In this document: piece by piece, positions 1 to 8,850 of the stretch | Layout: every line of letters starts with the position of its first letter | Numbering within the stretch: position 1 is the stretch's first letter | Origin: SG8-30 sp963695155 | Lineage (GTDB): Bacteria > Pseudomonadota > Gammaproteobacteria > Steroidobacterales > Steroidobacteraceae | DNA: 64,000 nucleotides | Reading direction: 5' to 3' | Assembly (NCBI GenBank): GCA_963695155.1 | Contig: CAVOGD010000007.1 | Location: forward strand, 248,001-312,000 | Notes under the pieces: model-generated | What the model was told of the DNA's origin: nothing | The model's input: the letters and a program-made list of their open reading frames with translations, nothing else | Database searches by the model: none | Position numbers and translations under genes: made by a program

Positions 1-934
1 CTACATCGTGACGATTGCGGTGCTGCACATCGGCAACAGCGCGGCCGTGCCGGTCACGCTCGGCAAGTCCTACTCCGCGTACGCGGGCACCGTGGACGCC
101 ATGGTGCAGTGGTGGTACGGCCACAATGCCGTGGGCTTCTTCCTGACCGCCGGCTTCCTCGGGATCATGTACTACTTCGTGCCCAAGCAGGCGGGCCGGC
201 CGGTCTACTCGTACCGGCTGTCGGTGGTGCATTTCTGGGCGCTGGTGGCCATCTACATGTGGGCCGGGCCGCATCACCTCCACTACACGACGCTGCCGGA
301 CTGGGCGCAGACGCTGGGCATGGTCTTTTCCATCATCCTGCTGGCGCCGTCGTGGGGCGGCATGATCAACGGCGTCATGACGCTGTCGGGCGCCTGGCAC
401 AAGCTGCGCACCGACCCGATCCTCAAGTTCATGATCGTCTCGCTGTCCTTCTACGGCATGTCCACGTTCGAGGGGCCGATGATGTCGATCAAGACGGTCA
501 ATGCGCTGTCGCACTACACCGACTGGACCATCGGCCACGTGCATTCCGGGGCGCTGGGCTGGGTCGCCATGATCTCGGTCGGGTGCATCTACGCGCTGAT
601 TCCACGGCTGTTCGGGCGCACCGACATGTACAGCACGCGCCTGATCGACGTGCACTTCTGGACGACCACCATCGGCATCGTGCTGTACGTCGCCTCGATG
701 TGGATCGCGGGCGTGATGCAGGGCCTGATGTGGCGCGCCACCAACGCCGACGGCACGCTGACCTACACGTTCATCGAGACGCTGGCCGCCACCTACCCGT
801 ATTACGCCGTACGACTGGCGGGCGGCCTGCTGGTGCTGGGCGGCATGTTCCTGATGGCCTGGAACGTGTGGAAGACGGTCGCCACGGGTTCGTCGCCGCG
901 CGCCGTCCCGGTTCCCGCGCCGACCGCGGCCTGA
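1..934 (+). CDS. ccoN: cbb3-type cytochrome c oxidase subunit I (CcoN), 5' end outside the window
   Basis: Catalytic haem-copper subunit of the high-affinity terminal oxidase in the inner membrane: it reduces O2 with electrons passed from CcoO and CcoP. The reading frame is already open at base 2 and about 310 C-terminal residues of the usual 470 or so are present. The copper-B histidine pair is visible in GPHHLHYTTLPDW and the haem-b ligand region in GHVHSGALGW, between long hydrophobic helices. It is followed 9 bases downstream by ccoO, with the rest of the cco cluster behind it, so it is the first gene of this operon as far as the window shows. The start and any FNR/FixK control site lie outside the window. 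Confidence 0.97.
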   Translation, partial: YIVTIAVLHIGNSAAVPVTLGKSYSAYAGTVDAMVQWWYGHNAVGFFLTAGFLGIMYYFVPKQAGRPVYSYRLSVVHFWALVAIYMWAGPHHLHYTTLPDWAQTLGMVFSIILLAPSWGGMINGVMTLSGAWHKLRTDPILKFMIVSLSFYGMSTFEGPMMSIKTVNALSHYTDWTIGHVHSGALGWVAMISVGCIYALIPRLFGRTDMYSTRLIDVHFWTTTIGIVLYVASMWIAGVMQGLMWRATNADGTLTYTFIETLAATYPYYAVRLAGGLLVLGGMFLMAWNVWKTVATGSSPRAVPVPAPTAA

Positions 935-943
935 GGTGCAAGC

Positions 944-1552
944 ATGAAACACGAACGGATCGAACAGCACGCCGGGCTGCTGGGCGTCCTGACGGCGATC
1001 GCAATCAGTTTCGGCGGCCTGGCCGAGATCGTGCCGCTGTATTTCTCCGGGCAGGTGACCGAACCGGCCGCCGGCGTCGAGCCGTACGGCGCGCTGGCGC
1101 TGGAGGGCCGCGACATCTACCTGCGCGAAGGGTGCTACGGCTGCCACTCGCAGATGATCCGGACGCTGCGTGCGGAGACGCAGCGTTACGGGCCCTACTC
1201 GCTGGCCGGCGAGTCGGTCTACGACCATCCCTTCCAGTTTGGTTCCAAGCGTACCGGCCCCGATCTCGCCCGGGTGGGCGGCCGCTACTCCGACGAGTGG
1301 CACCGCGTGCACCTGATCAACCCGCGTGACCTGGTGCCCGAGTCCAACATGCCGGGCTACCCCTGGCTCGAGGAGCGGATCGTGGACGGCGCGGTCACGG
1401 GCGCCAAGATGCGCGCGCTGCGGGCGGTGGGCGTGCCGTACACCGACCAGCAGATCGAAGGCGCGGCCGCCGAGGTCGAGGGCCGCACGGAGATGCAGGC
1501 CCTGATCGCCTACCTGCAGGGGCTCGGCCTGGCAGCCGGGACCGGAAGATAG
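944..1552 (+). CDS. ccoO: cbb3 oxidase monohaem cytochrome c subunit (CcoO)
   Basis: Membrane-anchored monohaem cytochrome c that passes electrons to CcoN. The 202-residue product has an N-terminal membrane helix (about residues 12-33) and a single covalent haem site CYGCH at residues 64-68, followed by the family motif SQMIRT. The methionine-containing NMPGYPW segment is the likely axial-ligand region. The ATG at 944 has a GAGG ribosome site 8 bases upstream that overlaps the ccoN stop region, which suggests coupled translation. Length is normal for the family. Confidence 0.97.
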   Translation: MKHERIEQHAGLLGVLTAIAISFGGLAEIVPLYFSGQVTEPAAGVEPYGALALEGRDIYLREGCYGCHSQMIRTLRAETQRYGPYSLAGESVYDHPFQFGSKRTGPDLARVGGRYSDEWHRVHLINPRDLVPESNMPGYPWLEERIVDGAVTGAKMRALRAVGVPYTDQQIEGAAAEVEGRTEMQALIAYLQGLGLAAGTGR

Positions 1553-1556
1553 ACGG

Positions 1557-1715
1557 ATGAGCACGGGCACCCTGCAAGGCCTGGCGACCCTGGCTGCATT
1601 GCTGGCGTTCGCCGGCGTGGTCGTCTGGGCCTGGAGCACGCGCCGCAAGGGCAGGTTCGACGCCGCCGCGCGCATGCCGCTCGAAGACGACGGCGACCTG
1701 AACGAGGACAAGTGA
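1557..1715 (+). CDS. ccoQ: cbb3 oxidase small subunit CcoQ
   Basis: A 52-residue protein with one membrane helix (about residues 8-26) and an acidic cytoplasmic tail ending LEDDGDLNEDK. It sits exactly where CcoQ is always found, between ccoO and ccoP, starting 4 bases after the ccoO stop and ending 1 base before the ccoP start. CcoQ proteins stabilise the CcoNOP complex. Sequence similarity in this family is low, so the call rests mainly on topology, length and position. Confidence 0.9.
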   Translation: MSTGTLQGLATLAALLAFAGVVVWAWSTRRKGRFDAAARMPLEDDGDLNEDK

Positions 1716-1716
1716 G

Positions 1717-2661
1717 ATGAGCACGGGCTGGACGCTGTTCATCGTCGTCCTGACGGCGATCAACATTGTGGGCGCGGTATGGCTGCTGTGGGCCACCTCG
1801 AAGCGGGCACCGGGCGAGCAGGCGCCGGGCGCGGAGACGACGGGGCACGTCTGGGACGGCGACCTGCGCGAGTACAACAATCCGCTGCCGCGCTGGTGGC
1901 TGTGGCTGTTCTACCTGTCGGTGCTGTTTGGCATCGGCTACCTGGTGCTGTATCCCGGGCTGGGCGGCTGGCGCGGCACGCTGGGCTGGACGCAGGAAGG
2001 CCAGTGGCGGGCCGAGGTGGCGGCGGCCGATGCGGCCGCCCTGTCGCTGTTCGAGCGCTTCTCCAGCCTGGGTTTCGACGAGCTGCGCGCCGACCAGCCG
2101 GCGATGCAGATGGGCCAAAACCTGTACGCCAACTACTGCGCCACGTGCCACGGCTCGGATGCGCGCGGCGCGCCCGGTTTCCCCAACCTGACCGACGGCG
2201 ACTGGCTGTACGGCAGCGGCGAGGAGACCGTCACCGCGACCATCGCCTACGGCCGCCACGGCGTCATGCCGCCGTGGGGCAGCGTACTGGGCGAGCAAGG
2301 CGTCGAGGAAGTGGTCGCACACGTGCTGCAGATATCCGGCCGCGCGGTGCCGGAATCCATGGCGGCTGCGGGGGCGGCCAAGTTCGCGACCTACTGTTCC
2401 GCCTGCCACGGCATGGACGGCACGGGCGTGCAGGCCGTCGGCGGCCCGAACCTCACCGACGACGTATGGCTGTACGGCGGCACCGCCGAGACCATCCGCG
2501 AGGGCATCGTCAACGGTCGCAGCAACATGATGCCGGCGCAACTCGACCTGCTGGGGCCGGACCGCGTGCGCCTGCTGGCGGCCTACGTACTCGGCCTCGC
2601 GCCCGCCGCAGCCCCGCCCGCGCCGCAGGACCTGGGGGCATCGTCCGATGACCCGGCCTGA
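1717..2661 (+). CDS. ccoP: cbb3 oxidase dihaem cytochrome c subunit (CcoP)
   Basis: Dihaem cytochrome c that takes electrons from soluble cytochromes and passes them to CcoO. The 314-residue protein has two N-terminal membrane helices (about residues 6-26 and 58-80), the family segment EYNNPLPRWW just before the second, and two haem sites: CATCH at 141-145 and CSACH at 227-231. Two similar cytochrome domains follow each other (the PNLTD.WLYG segment is repeated). The C-terminal tail is Ala/Pro-rich. It overlaps the next gene by 14 bases. Confidence 0.97.
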   Translation: MSTGWTLFIVVLTAINIVGAVWLLWATSKRAPGEQAPGAETTGHVWDGDLREYNNPLPRWWLWLFYLSVLFGIGYLVLYPGLGGWRGTLGWTQEGQWRAEVAAADAAALSLFERFSSLGFDELRADQPAMQMGQNLYANYCATCHGSDARGAPGFPNLTDGDWLYGSGEETVTATIAYGRHGVMPPWGSVLGEQGVEEVVAHVLQISGRAVPESMAAAGAAKFATYCSACHGMDGTGVQAVGGPNLTDDVWLYGGTAETIREGIVNGRSNMMPAQLDLLGPDRVRLLAAYVLGLAPAAAPPAPQDLGASSDDPA

Positions 2662-2968
2662 CGGCATGCAGACCGGCGACCCGCGGCCTGAGGACCGGCC
2701 GGCTGCGCTGGGCCGGTTCGCGCAGGACGTGGCGGTGACGCTGTGGCCGTCGTTCCTGGCCGCCTCGGTGGCAACGATGGTCTTCTTCGCCCTGCTCGAT
2801 CCGCTGCTGTTCGGCGAGGCCACCAGCTCGCCGGCATGGCTGGAGAGCCGGCTGGCCGGATACACGGCCGGGTTCTTCTTTTTCTGGGCCGCCTGCACCC
2901 TGTCGAGCGCACTGACCCTGTACCTGGTGCGCACCGCGCGTCCGGGTGCACCGGGGCCGCGCCGCTGA
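2648..2968 (+). CDS. Two-helix membrane protein between ccoP and ccoG
   Basis: A 106-residue protein of unknown function. Residues 1-25 are hydrophilic; two hydrophobic segments follow (about 31-50 and 70-92), so a hairpin in the inner membrane is likely, with a basic Arg/Pro-rich C-terminus. It overlaps the 3' end of ccoP by 14 bases and ends 22 bases before ccoG, so it belongs to the oxidase operon. Similar small two-helix proteins occur at this place in other gammaproteobacterial cco clusters; a part in assembly of the oxidase is inference from position only. Confidence 0.8.
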   Translation: MTRPDGMQTGDPRPEDRPAALGRFAQDVAVTLWPSFLAASVATMVFFALLDPLLFGEATSSPAWLESRLAGYTAGFFFFWAACTLSSALTLYLVRTARPGAPGPRR

Positions 2969-2990
2969 GCGCGGTGCGGCGGCCCGCACG

Positions 2991-4376
2991 ATGACCGACC
3001 AGGCTGCCAGCGAGGCGCCCGCCGCCACGTCCCTCTACCAGGCGCACCGCAAGATCTACCCGCGCGAGGTCAGCGGCCGCTTCGACCGGCTGCGGCAGGT
3101 CGCCATCTGGGTGCTGCTGGGCCTGTACTACGTACTGCCGTGGGTGCCGTGGGACGGCCGCCAGTCGGTGCTGTTCGACCTGCCGGCGCGCAAGTTCTAC
3201 GTGTTCGGCATCGTCTTCTGGCCGCAGGACTTCATCTACCTCACGTGGTTGCTGGTCATCGCCGGCCTGTCGCTGTTCTTCTTCACCGCCGTGGCCGGTC
3301 GCCTGTGGTGCGGCTTCGCCTGCCCGCAGACCGTGTGGACGGAGGTGTTCGTCCGCATCGAGCGGCTGATCGAGGGCGACCGCAACCGGCGCATGAAGCT
3401 GGATCGCGGGCCCTGGAACCGCGACAAGATCGTGCGCAAGACCGCCAAGCACCTGATCTGGGCGGCGCTGGCCCTGTGGACCGGATTCACCTTCGTCGGC
3501 TTCTTCACGCCGATCCACTCGCTGGCCGACAAGATCGCGGCACTGGACACCGGGCCGTGGGAGACGTTCTGGGTGCTGTTCTACAGCCTGGCGACCCTGG
3601 GCAACGCCGGCTTCATGCGCGAGCAGGTCTGCACCTACATGTGCCCCTACGCCCGCTTCCAGAGCGCCATGTTCGACCGCGATACGCTGATCATTGCCTA
3701 CGACACGGCGCGCGGCGAGCCGCGCGGCGCGCGCGCGCGGCAGGTGGATCACCGTGCCCAGGGCCTCGGCGATTGCGTGGACTGCCAGGCCTGTGTGCAG
3801 GTCTGCCCCACCGGCATCGACATCCGCGAGGGCCTGCAATACGAGTGCATCGCCTGCGCGGCGTGCATCGATGCCTGCGACGGAATCATGGACCGCATGG
3901 GTTACCCGCGCGGCCTCGTACGCTTCACTTCGCAGTCGGCCCTGGAGCAGGACCGTCCACGCGTGCTGCGGCCGCGCGTGCTCGTGTACGGCGCGCTGCT
4001 GGGCCTGCTCGTCGGAACGTTCGCGTGGTCAATCGCCGTCCGCACGCCGGTCGGGCTCGACGTGATGCGCGACCGCAATGCGCTGTATCGCACGCTGGCG
4101 GACGGCACGATCGAGAACGTCTACCTGGTGAGGATCCTGAACAAGGACACGACGGTGCATCGCTTCGTGCTGTCGGCCCGCGGCCTGCCGGGCCTCAGCC
4201 TCGACCTCGACCAGCCGCAGCACGAGGTTGCGGCGGGCGAGGTTTATTCGCTGCCGGTACGCGTGCGTGCGCCGGCCGGCGCAGCGCAGGGCAGCCGCGA
4301 GATCATCCTGCAGGTCGCGTCCGCGGATGCGCCGCGGCTGCAGGCCGAGCGTGCGGCGCGGTTCTTCGCGCCATGA
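2991..4376 (+). CDS. ccoG: Polyferredoxin CcoG (RdxA/FixG family)
   Basis: Membrane ferredoxin that works in cbb3 oxidase biogenesis; family members have been linked to reduction of copper for the CcoN site. The 461-residue product has several N-terminal membrane helices, a CGFACPQTVW motif after the third, and two classical 4Fe-4S motifs close together (CVDCQACVQVCP and CIACAACIDACD, about residues 260-300). The C-terminal 100 residues form an Ig-like periplasmic domain typical of the family. I chose the ATG at 2991 (MTDQAAS) rather than an upstream in-frame start at 2946, because the family begins shortly before the SLYQAHRKIYPREV segment. The stop overlaps the ccoH start (ATGA). Confidence 0.95.
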   Translation: MTDQAASEAPAATSLYQAHRKIYPREVSGRFDRLRQVAIWVLLGLYYVLPWVPWDGRQSVLFDLPARKFYVFGIVFWPQDFIYLTWLLVIAGLSLFFFTAVAGRLWCGFACPQTVWTEVFVRIERLIEGDRNRRMKLDRGPWNRDKIVRKTAKHLIWAALALWTGFTFVGFFTPIHSLADKIAALDTGPWETFWVLFYSLATLGNAGFMREQVCTYMCPYARFQSAMFDRDTLIIAYDTARGEPRGARARQVDHRAQGLGDCVDCQACVQVCPTGIDIREGLQYECIACAACIDACDGIMDRMGYPRGLVRFTSQSALEQDRPRVLRPRVLVYGALLGLLVGTFAWSIAVRTPVGLDVMRDRNALYRTLADGTIENVYLVRILNKDTTVHRFVLSARGLPGLSLDLDQPQHEVAAGEVYSLPVRVRAPAGAAQGSREIILQVASADAPRLQAERAARFFAP

Positions 4377-4888
4377 GCGCTCCCCCCGAGCCTGGCGCCG
4401 GCCAGCCCTGGTATCGCGAACCGCTGATGTGGCTCGTGGTCGGCGTGCCGGCGCTGACGGTCGCGGGCGGCCTGGTCACGCTGCTGCTGGCGACGCGGGG
4501 CGGCGACCCGGTCGTGCGCGACGACTTCCGCCGGGAAGGCCTCGCCATCCATGCCGACCCGGCGCGCGACGCGGCAGCGGTTGCGGCCGGCGCGCGCGCC
4601 GTGCTCACCTTCGACGGCGGCGCGCGGCAATTGCGCGCGATCGTCAGCCTGCGGCACGGACGGCTGCCCGTCCGCCTGCTGGTGGTGCTGTCGCATGCCG
4701 CGCGGGCGGAGTTCGACCGGATGGTCCCGCTGGAACTCGTGAACGGCACCTACCAGGGCCGTCTGGAACCACTGCCGGGCGGCCACTGGCACGTCGAGGT
4801 GACGCCCCCCGACCGCGGCTGGCGGCTGCGGGGTGAGTTCGCCGGCACGCCCGGGACCGTCGAATTGCGGACGACCGGTGGACGCTGA
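4373..4888 (+). CDS. ccoH: FixH/CcoH-family oxidase assembly protein
   Basis: A 171-residue protein with one N-terminal membrane helix (about residues 20-42, WLVVGVPALTVAGGLVTLLL) and a soluble periplasmic beta-rich domain. It matches FixH/CcoH, which stays bound to the cbb3 oxidase and is needed for its assembly. The ATG at 4373 overlaps the ccoG stop by 4 bases, and the 3' end overlaps the likely ccoI start, so ccoG, ccoH and ccoI are translationally coupled. Confidence 0.9.
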   Translation: MSAPPEPGAGQPWYREPLMWLVVGVPALTVAGGLVTLLLATRGGDPVVRDDFRREGLAIHADPARDAAAVAAGARAVLTFDGGARQLRAIVSLRHGRLPVRLLVVLSHAARAEFDRMVPLELVNGTYQGRLEPLPGGHWHVEVTPPDRGWRLRGEFAGTPGTVELRTTGGR

Positions 4889-7337
4889 GCAGGTGCCGGA
4901 CCGGCTGGCGTGCTTCCATTGCGGCGAGGAGGTCGCGGCGGGCACGTCGCTCACGCTGACGCTGGCCGGTCGCGCCGAGCCGATGTGCTGCGAGGGCTGC
5001 AAGGCGGCCGCCTGTTTCATCCGCGATGCCGGCCTTGCCGACTACTATCGCTTTCGCGACGCGCCGGCGCCCCGGCCCGCGGCGCCGCCCGACGACGCAT
5101 GGGTCACTTACGACCTGGCCGAGGTGCAGGACCGGTTCGCCGCGACGGCCGGCGACTGCCGCAGCGTCAACCTGCTGCTCGAGGGCATCCGCTGCTCGGC
5201 CTGTGCCTGGCTGGTGGAACGCAAGCTGGAACGCGAGGCCGGCGTCGACGCCGTCGCCGTGAACCCGGCCACCGGCCGGGCCCGGCTCGAATGGCGGCCG
5301 GACGGCGCGCGCCTGTCGGCCCTGCTGCGGACCATCGAGGCGCTGGGCTACCGGCCGCACGTGCTCGGCCTGGCGGACACGCTGGACGTCGCCCTGCGCG
5401 AGCGCCGCCAGGCCCTGAAGCGCCTTGCGGTCGCCGGGATCGGCATGATGCAGGTGATGATGTTTGCGGTCGCGCTGTACGCCGGCGCGTTCGCGGGCAT
5501 GGACCCGGTGATGAAGCAGTACCTGCGGCTGGTCAGCATGCTGGTGGCCACGCCCGTGCTGTTCTACTCCGGGCGGCCGTTCATGGCAGGCGCCTGGCGC
5601 AGCCTGCGCGCGAGGCAGTTCGGCATGGACGTGCCGGTGACCCTGGCGCTGCTGCTCGCCTACGGCGCGAGCACGCTCAATACCTTTGCCGTACGCGGCG
5701 AGGTCTATTTCGACTCGGTGACGATGTTCGTCTTCCTGCTGCTGCTGGGCCGCTACGCGGAGATGGCCGCCCGCCATCACGCGGGCAGCACCACCGATGC
5801 GCTGGCGCGCCTGCAACCGGCCGATGCCCTGCGCAGCACCCCCGACGGCGGCACCGAACGCGTGCCGCTCGGCAGCCTCGCCGTCGGCGACCTGCTGCGG
5901 GTACCCCCCGGCGAGGCGTTTCCCGTGGACGGGGTCCTCACGGCGGGCGCGACCGCCGCTGACGAGTCGCTGCTGACCGGCGAGTCGGCCCCGGTCGCCA
6001 AGCGCGCCGGCGAGGTGCTGATCGGCGGCTCCATGAATGTGGGCGGCCCGGCCATGCTGCGGGTCACGGCGGTCGGCCACGAGACCGTCCTGGCCGGCAT
6101 CGTGCGGCTGCTGGCCCGCGCCCAGACCGAACGGCCGGCGCTGGCACGCCTGGCGGACCGCTGGGCCGCGTGGTTCGTGGCCGTCGTGCTGCTGGCGGCG
6201 CTGGCCGTCGCCATCGGCTGGGCCATGGCCGATCCGGACCGCGCCTTCGAGGCGACGCTGGCCGTGCTGGTCGTGACCTGTCCCTGTGCGCTGTCGCTGG
6301 CGACGCCGGCGGCCGTCACCGCGGCCACCTCGGCCCTCGCGCGCCACGGACTGCTGGTCACGCGCGCGGACGCAATCGAGTCGCTGGCGCTTGCCACCCA
6401 CGTGGTGCTCGACAAGACCGGCACGCTGACCGCCGGCCGTCCCGAAGTCCGCGGCTGCCGCACGCTGGGCGGGCTCGACGAACCGCACTGCCTGCGCATC
6501 GCCGCGGCCCTGGAGCAGGCCTCCGCGCACCCGATCGCGCGGGCCTTCAGCGGGGTGCCACGGCCCCTGCCCGCCGCGGCCGGGCTGACGGTCGAGCCCG
6601 GACAGGGGCTGGAGGGCGTCATCGCGGGCATCCGCTACCGGATCGGGCGGCGCGACTTCGTGGCCGCGCTCGCGGGCGCACGCGACGATACCGATGCCGG
6701 GCTGTACCTCGGCCGTGCCGGCGAATGGCTGGCGCACCTCACCGTCGAGGACCGGCTGCGACCCGGCGCCGCGGCGGCGGTTACGCGCCTCGGGCAGCTG
6801 GGCCTGTCGCTGGAGGTGGCCAGCGGCGACCACGCAGCCACGGTTGCGCAGGTCGCCGCCGGCGCCGGCATCGCGCGGCATCACGCCCGGCTCACGCCCG
6901 CGGACAAGATCACACTGGTCGCGGCGCACGAGGCGGCCGGCCGCTCGGTGATCATGGTGGGGGACGGGATCAACGATGCCCCGGTGCTGGCGGCCGCCAA
7001 TGTCTCCATCGCGATGGGCGCCGGGGCGGCGCTGGCGCAGACCAGCGCCGATGCCGTCCTCATGACGCAGGACCTCGACGTCCTGCCGAGCGCCATCGTC
7101 ATTGCGCGCCGCACCCTCGCGGTGGTGCGCCAGAACCTGGGCTGGGCCGTCGTGTACAACCTCACGGCGCTGCCGGCCGCCGCCCTCGGCTTCATCCCGC
7201 CGTGGGCCGCGGCCATCGGCATGTCAGCCAGTTCGCTGCTGGTCGTCGCCAATGCCATGCGGCTGCGGCGACTGGGGCGCCCGGCCGCCGTCGTTCCCGG
7301 CGCCGGCCCGGCGCAGGCCACGGGAGCCGTGGCGTGA
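4878..7337 (+). CDS. ccoI: Copper-transporting P1B-type ATPase (CcoI/FixI)
   Basis: Copper pump that exports Cu+ for insertion into the cbb3 oxidase. The N-terminus has a Cys-rich segment (CFHCGEEV, CCEGCKAAACF) followed by a heavy-metal-binding domain with GIRCSACAW. The P-type core is complete: TGES in the actuator domain, TCPCAL in the metal-transport helix (about residue 466), the phosphorylated Asp in DKTGTLT (about 510), HPIARAF in the nucleotide domain, and GDGINDAPVLA (about 695). The start is uncertain. I use the GTG at 4878, which overlaps ccoH by 11 bases; GTG codons at 4833 and 4893 are also possible. The stop overlaps the ccoS start (GTGA). Confidence 0.96.
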   Translation: MDAEQVPDRLACFHCGEEVAAGTSLTLTLAGRAEPMCCEGCKAAACFIRDAGLADYYRFRDAPAPRPAAPPDDAWVTYDLAEVQDRFAATAGDCRSVNLLLEGIRCSACAWLVERKLEREAGVDAVAVNPATGRARLEWRPDGARLSALLRTIEALGYRPHVLGLADTLDVALRERRQALKRLAVAGIGMMQVMMFAVALYAGAFAGMDPVMKQYLRLVSMLVATPVLFYSGRPFMAGAWRSLRARQFGMDVPVTLALLLAYGASTLNTFAVRGEVYFDSVTMFVFLLLLGRYAEMAARHHAGSTTDALARLQPADALRSTPDGGTERVPLGSLAVGDLLRVPPGEAFPVDGVLTAGATAADESLLTGESAPVAKRAGEVLIGGSMNVGGPAMLRVTAVGHETVLAGIVRLLARAQTERPALARLADRWAAWFVAVVLLAALAVAIGWAMADPDRAFEATLAVLVVTCPCALSLATPAAVTAATSALARHGLLVTRADAIESLALATHVVLDKTGTLTAGRPEVRGCRTLGGLDEPHCLRIAAALEQASAHPIARAFSGVPRPLPAAAGLTVEPGQGLEGVIAGIRYRIGRRDFVAALAGARDDTDAGLYLGRAGEWLAHLTVEDRLRPGAAAAVTRLGQLGLSLEVASGDHAATVAQVAAGAGIARHHARLTPADKITLVAAHEAAGRSVIMVGDGINDAPVLAAANVSIAMGAGAALAQTSADAVLMTQDLDVLPSAIVIARRTLAVVRQNLGWAVVYNLTALPAAALGFIPPWAAAIGMSASSLLVVANAMRLRRLGRPAAVVPGAGPAQATGAVA

Positions 7338-7516
7338 GCATCCTCTACGTGCTGATCCCGCTCGGGCTCGTCCTGCTGGCCATTGCGGCCTGGGCCTTCT
7401 TCTGGGCGGTCGGCAGCGGGCAATTCGACGACCTCGATACGCCGGGCTGGTCGATGCTCGTCGACGAGGAACCGCCCCCGCAGGCAGGCGCGGAGCGCGG
7501 CGAGGAGGACACATGA
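7334..7516 (+). CDS. ccoS: cbb3 oxidase maturation protein CcoS
   Basis: A 60-residue protein starting at a GTG that overlaps the ccoI stop. One N-terminal membrane helix (residues 3-25) is followed by the family signature GQFDDLDTPG and a charged tail. CcoS is needed for cofactor insertion into the oxidase. The stop overlaps the start of the next gene (ATGA), extending the coupled chain ccoG-H-I-S. Confidence 0.95.
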   Translation: MSILYVLIPLGLVLLAIAAWAFFWAVGSGQFDDLDTPGWSMLVDEEPPPQAGAERGEEDT

Positions 7517-8250
7517 ACACGATCGCCTGGTCCGTGATCGCTGCGGCCGCGACGCTCGGCCTGGCCGGCTCCGCGCACTGCCTGGCCATGTGCGGCGGCA
7601 TCGCCGCCGCCGGCGGCGCGCAACTGACCCGCCGCGGCGGCGCGGCCGGCCACCGCGCGCTGGCCAGCCTCGGGTTCAACCTGGGCCGCGTGACCTGCTA
7701 TGTGCTGCTCGGTGCGGGCGCCGGCGCGATCATCGGCGCCACCGCCGGGAAGTTTCCGGCGGGTCCGGTGACGGCGGGCCTGCGAATCGCCGCCGCGCTG
7801 TTGATGGCGGGGCTGGCGTTGTCGTTGCTGTGGCGCCGCGACCTGCTCGGTCTCGAGCGGCTGGGAGGCAGGCTGTGGGGACGCCTGCAGTCGCTGGCCG
7901 GCCGCGCGCTGCAGCTGCCGTTGCCGCTGCGGCTGGCGGCACTGGGCGTTCTCTGGGGGTTCCTGCCGTGCGGCCTGGTGTATTCGGCGCTGGCGCTGGC
8001 GGCCACCACCGGGTCGGCGGCCGGCGGGGCGCTCGCGATGCTGGGCTTCGGCCTCGGCACGCTGCCGTCCATGGTCGCGGCGACCCTGTCGGGCGCGGCG
8101 CTGCTGCGGCGCCTGCACGGCCGGCGGACCCGCACCGTGGCGGGCCTGCTGATGCTGCTGTTCGCGGCCTGGACGGCGGCCACGCCCCTTGCCCACCTGC
8201 GCCATGCCGCGCCGGATGCGCCGGCCAGCACGGCCCACGGTCATCCCTGA
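7513..8250 (+). CDS. TauE/SafE-family membrane protein, last gene of the cco operon
   Basis: A 245-residue polytopic membrane protein. It has the two short Cys motifs of the DsbD-like/SafE group often found after ccoS: GSAHCLAMCGGI near residues 20-30 and WGFLPCGLVYSALALA near residue 150, each at the start of a three-helix half. The ATG at 7513 has a strong GAGGAGG ribosome site and overlaps the ccoS stop. The C-terminus is His-rich (HLRH, HGHP). Copper or heavy-metal handling during oxidase assembly is the usual suggestion for this group, but the substrate cannot be told from sequence. It converges on the next gene with a 4-base gap. Confidence 0.88.
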   Translation: MNTIAWSVIAAAATLGLAGSAHCLAMCGGIAAAGGAQLTRRGGAAGHRALASLGFNLGRVTCYVLLGAGAGAIIGATAGKFPAGPVTAGLRIAAALLMAGLALSLLWRRDLLGLERLGGRLWGRLQSLAGRALQLPLPLRLAALGVLWGFLPCGLVYSALALAATTGSAAGGALAMLGFGLGTLPSMVAATLSGAALLRRLHGRRTRTVAGLLMLLFAAWTAATPLAHLRHAAPDAPASTAHGHP

Positions 8251-8254
8251 CGGG

Positions 8255-8593
8255 TCAGCGCCGCGCCTTGTCGGCGCAGTCCACGCAGCGGTCGGAATGC
8301 GGCAGCGCCTCCAGGCGCCGCACGTCGATCGGCTCGTTGCACAGCGAGCACTCGCCGTAGCTGCCCTCGTCGATGCGCTTGAGCGCGCGGTTGATCTGGG
8401 CGATTTCTGCCGCGGTGGTCTCGCTCAGGCCCGCCAGCACGGCGTCATTCTCCATCTGCACGGCCTGTTCCGCGAAATCCTTCTCGAGCGGCCCGGCGGC
8501 GCGCGTGATGTCGGCATGCACCTTGCCCGCGCGAACCATCAGCTCGCGCTTGCGCTCGATCAACCGCGCACGAATGACGTGCGGATCCGTCAT
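8255..8593 (-). CDS. DksA/TraR-family zinc-finger protein
   Basis: A 112-residue protein with the C-terminal DksA/TraR zinc finger: CSLC followed by CVDC about 17 residues later, within GSYGECSLCNEPID and the RLEALPHSDRCVDCA context. The N-terminal part is predicted helical (coiled-coil-like). DksA proteins bind in the RNA polymerase secondary channel and tune transcription; TraR-like short forms do the same without ppGpp. It is shorter than true DksA (about 150 residues), so I give no gene symbol. It is transcribed toward the cco operon and away from the FixL-like gene. Confidence 0.9.
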   Translation of the reverse strand: MTDPHVIRARLIERKRELMVRAGKVHADITRAAGPLEKDFAEQAVQMENDAVLAGLSETTAAEIAQINRALKRIDEGSYGECSLCNEPIDVRRLEALPHSDRCVDCADKARR

Positions 8594-8669
8594 GTGGGAT
8601 TCCCGCTGCCCTTTGATGCATGGTGCGCCATGGCGCGCGGCCGGCCTATGCGTACTCGCCCCACTGGGC

Positions 8670-8693
8670 TGCGCCGGCTGCTTAGCCGGCGCA
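8670..8693. repeat. Perfect hairpin in the divergent gap between the zinc-finger gene and fixL
   Basis: TGCGCCGGC, a 6-base loop (TGCTTA), then GCCGGCGCA: a 9-bp perfect stem, followed on the plus strand by a run of C. There is no T tract on either side, so it is not a standard terminator. It may be an operator or a mRNA leader structure. Confidence 0.4.
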
Positions 8694-8768
8694 CCCCCCC
8701 CGGCAGGGCGCCCGCAGCGCAGGAAACACCGCTTTTCGCGCCCAGCCCCCGCGGCGGCGGTATGGCCG

Positions 8769-8798
8769 TTGCCTCCGGCGCGCTGCGCCGCTTACTAT
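8769..8798 (+). promoter_or_regulatory. Possible sigma-70 promoter for the FixL-like gene
   Basis: TTGCCT, an 18-base spacer, then TACTAT, about 50 bases before the ATG at 8851. A GAGG ribosome site lies about 9 bases before that ATG. Hexamers match the consensus at four or five of six positions each; in GC-rich DNA this is moderate support. Confidence 0.35.
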
Positions 8799-8850
8799 GC
8801 GACCTGCGCGTTCCCCCCGATCCGTTTAGCGGACAAATGAGGCTGTTTCC

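Noticed and set aside
3140..4372. A long plus-strand frame in front of the ccoH start
   Set aside because: It overlaps ccoG in another frame and is Arg/Gly-rich shadow sequence; only its last 171 codons (from 4373) are real ccoH.
4644..6929. A 761-codon minus-strand frame
   Set aside because: Antisense to ccoH/ccoI, low-complexity composition, no start signal or domain.
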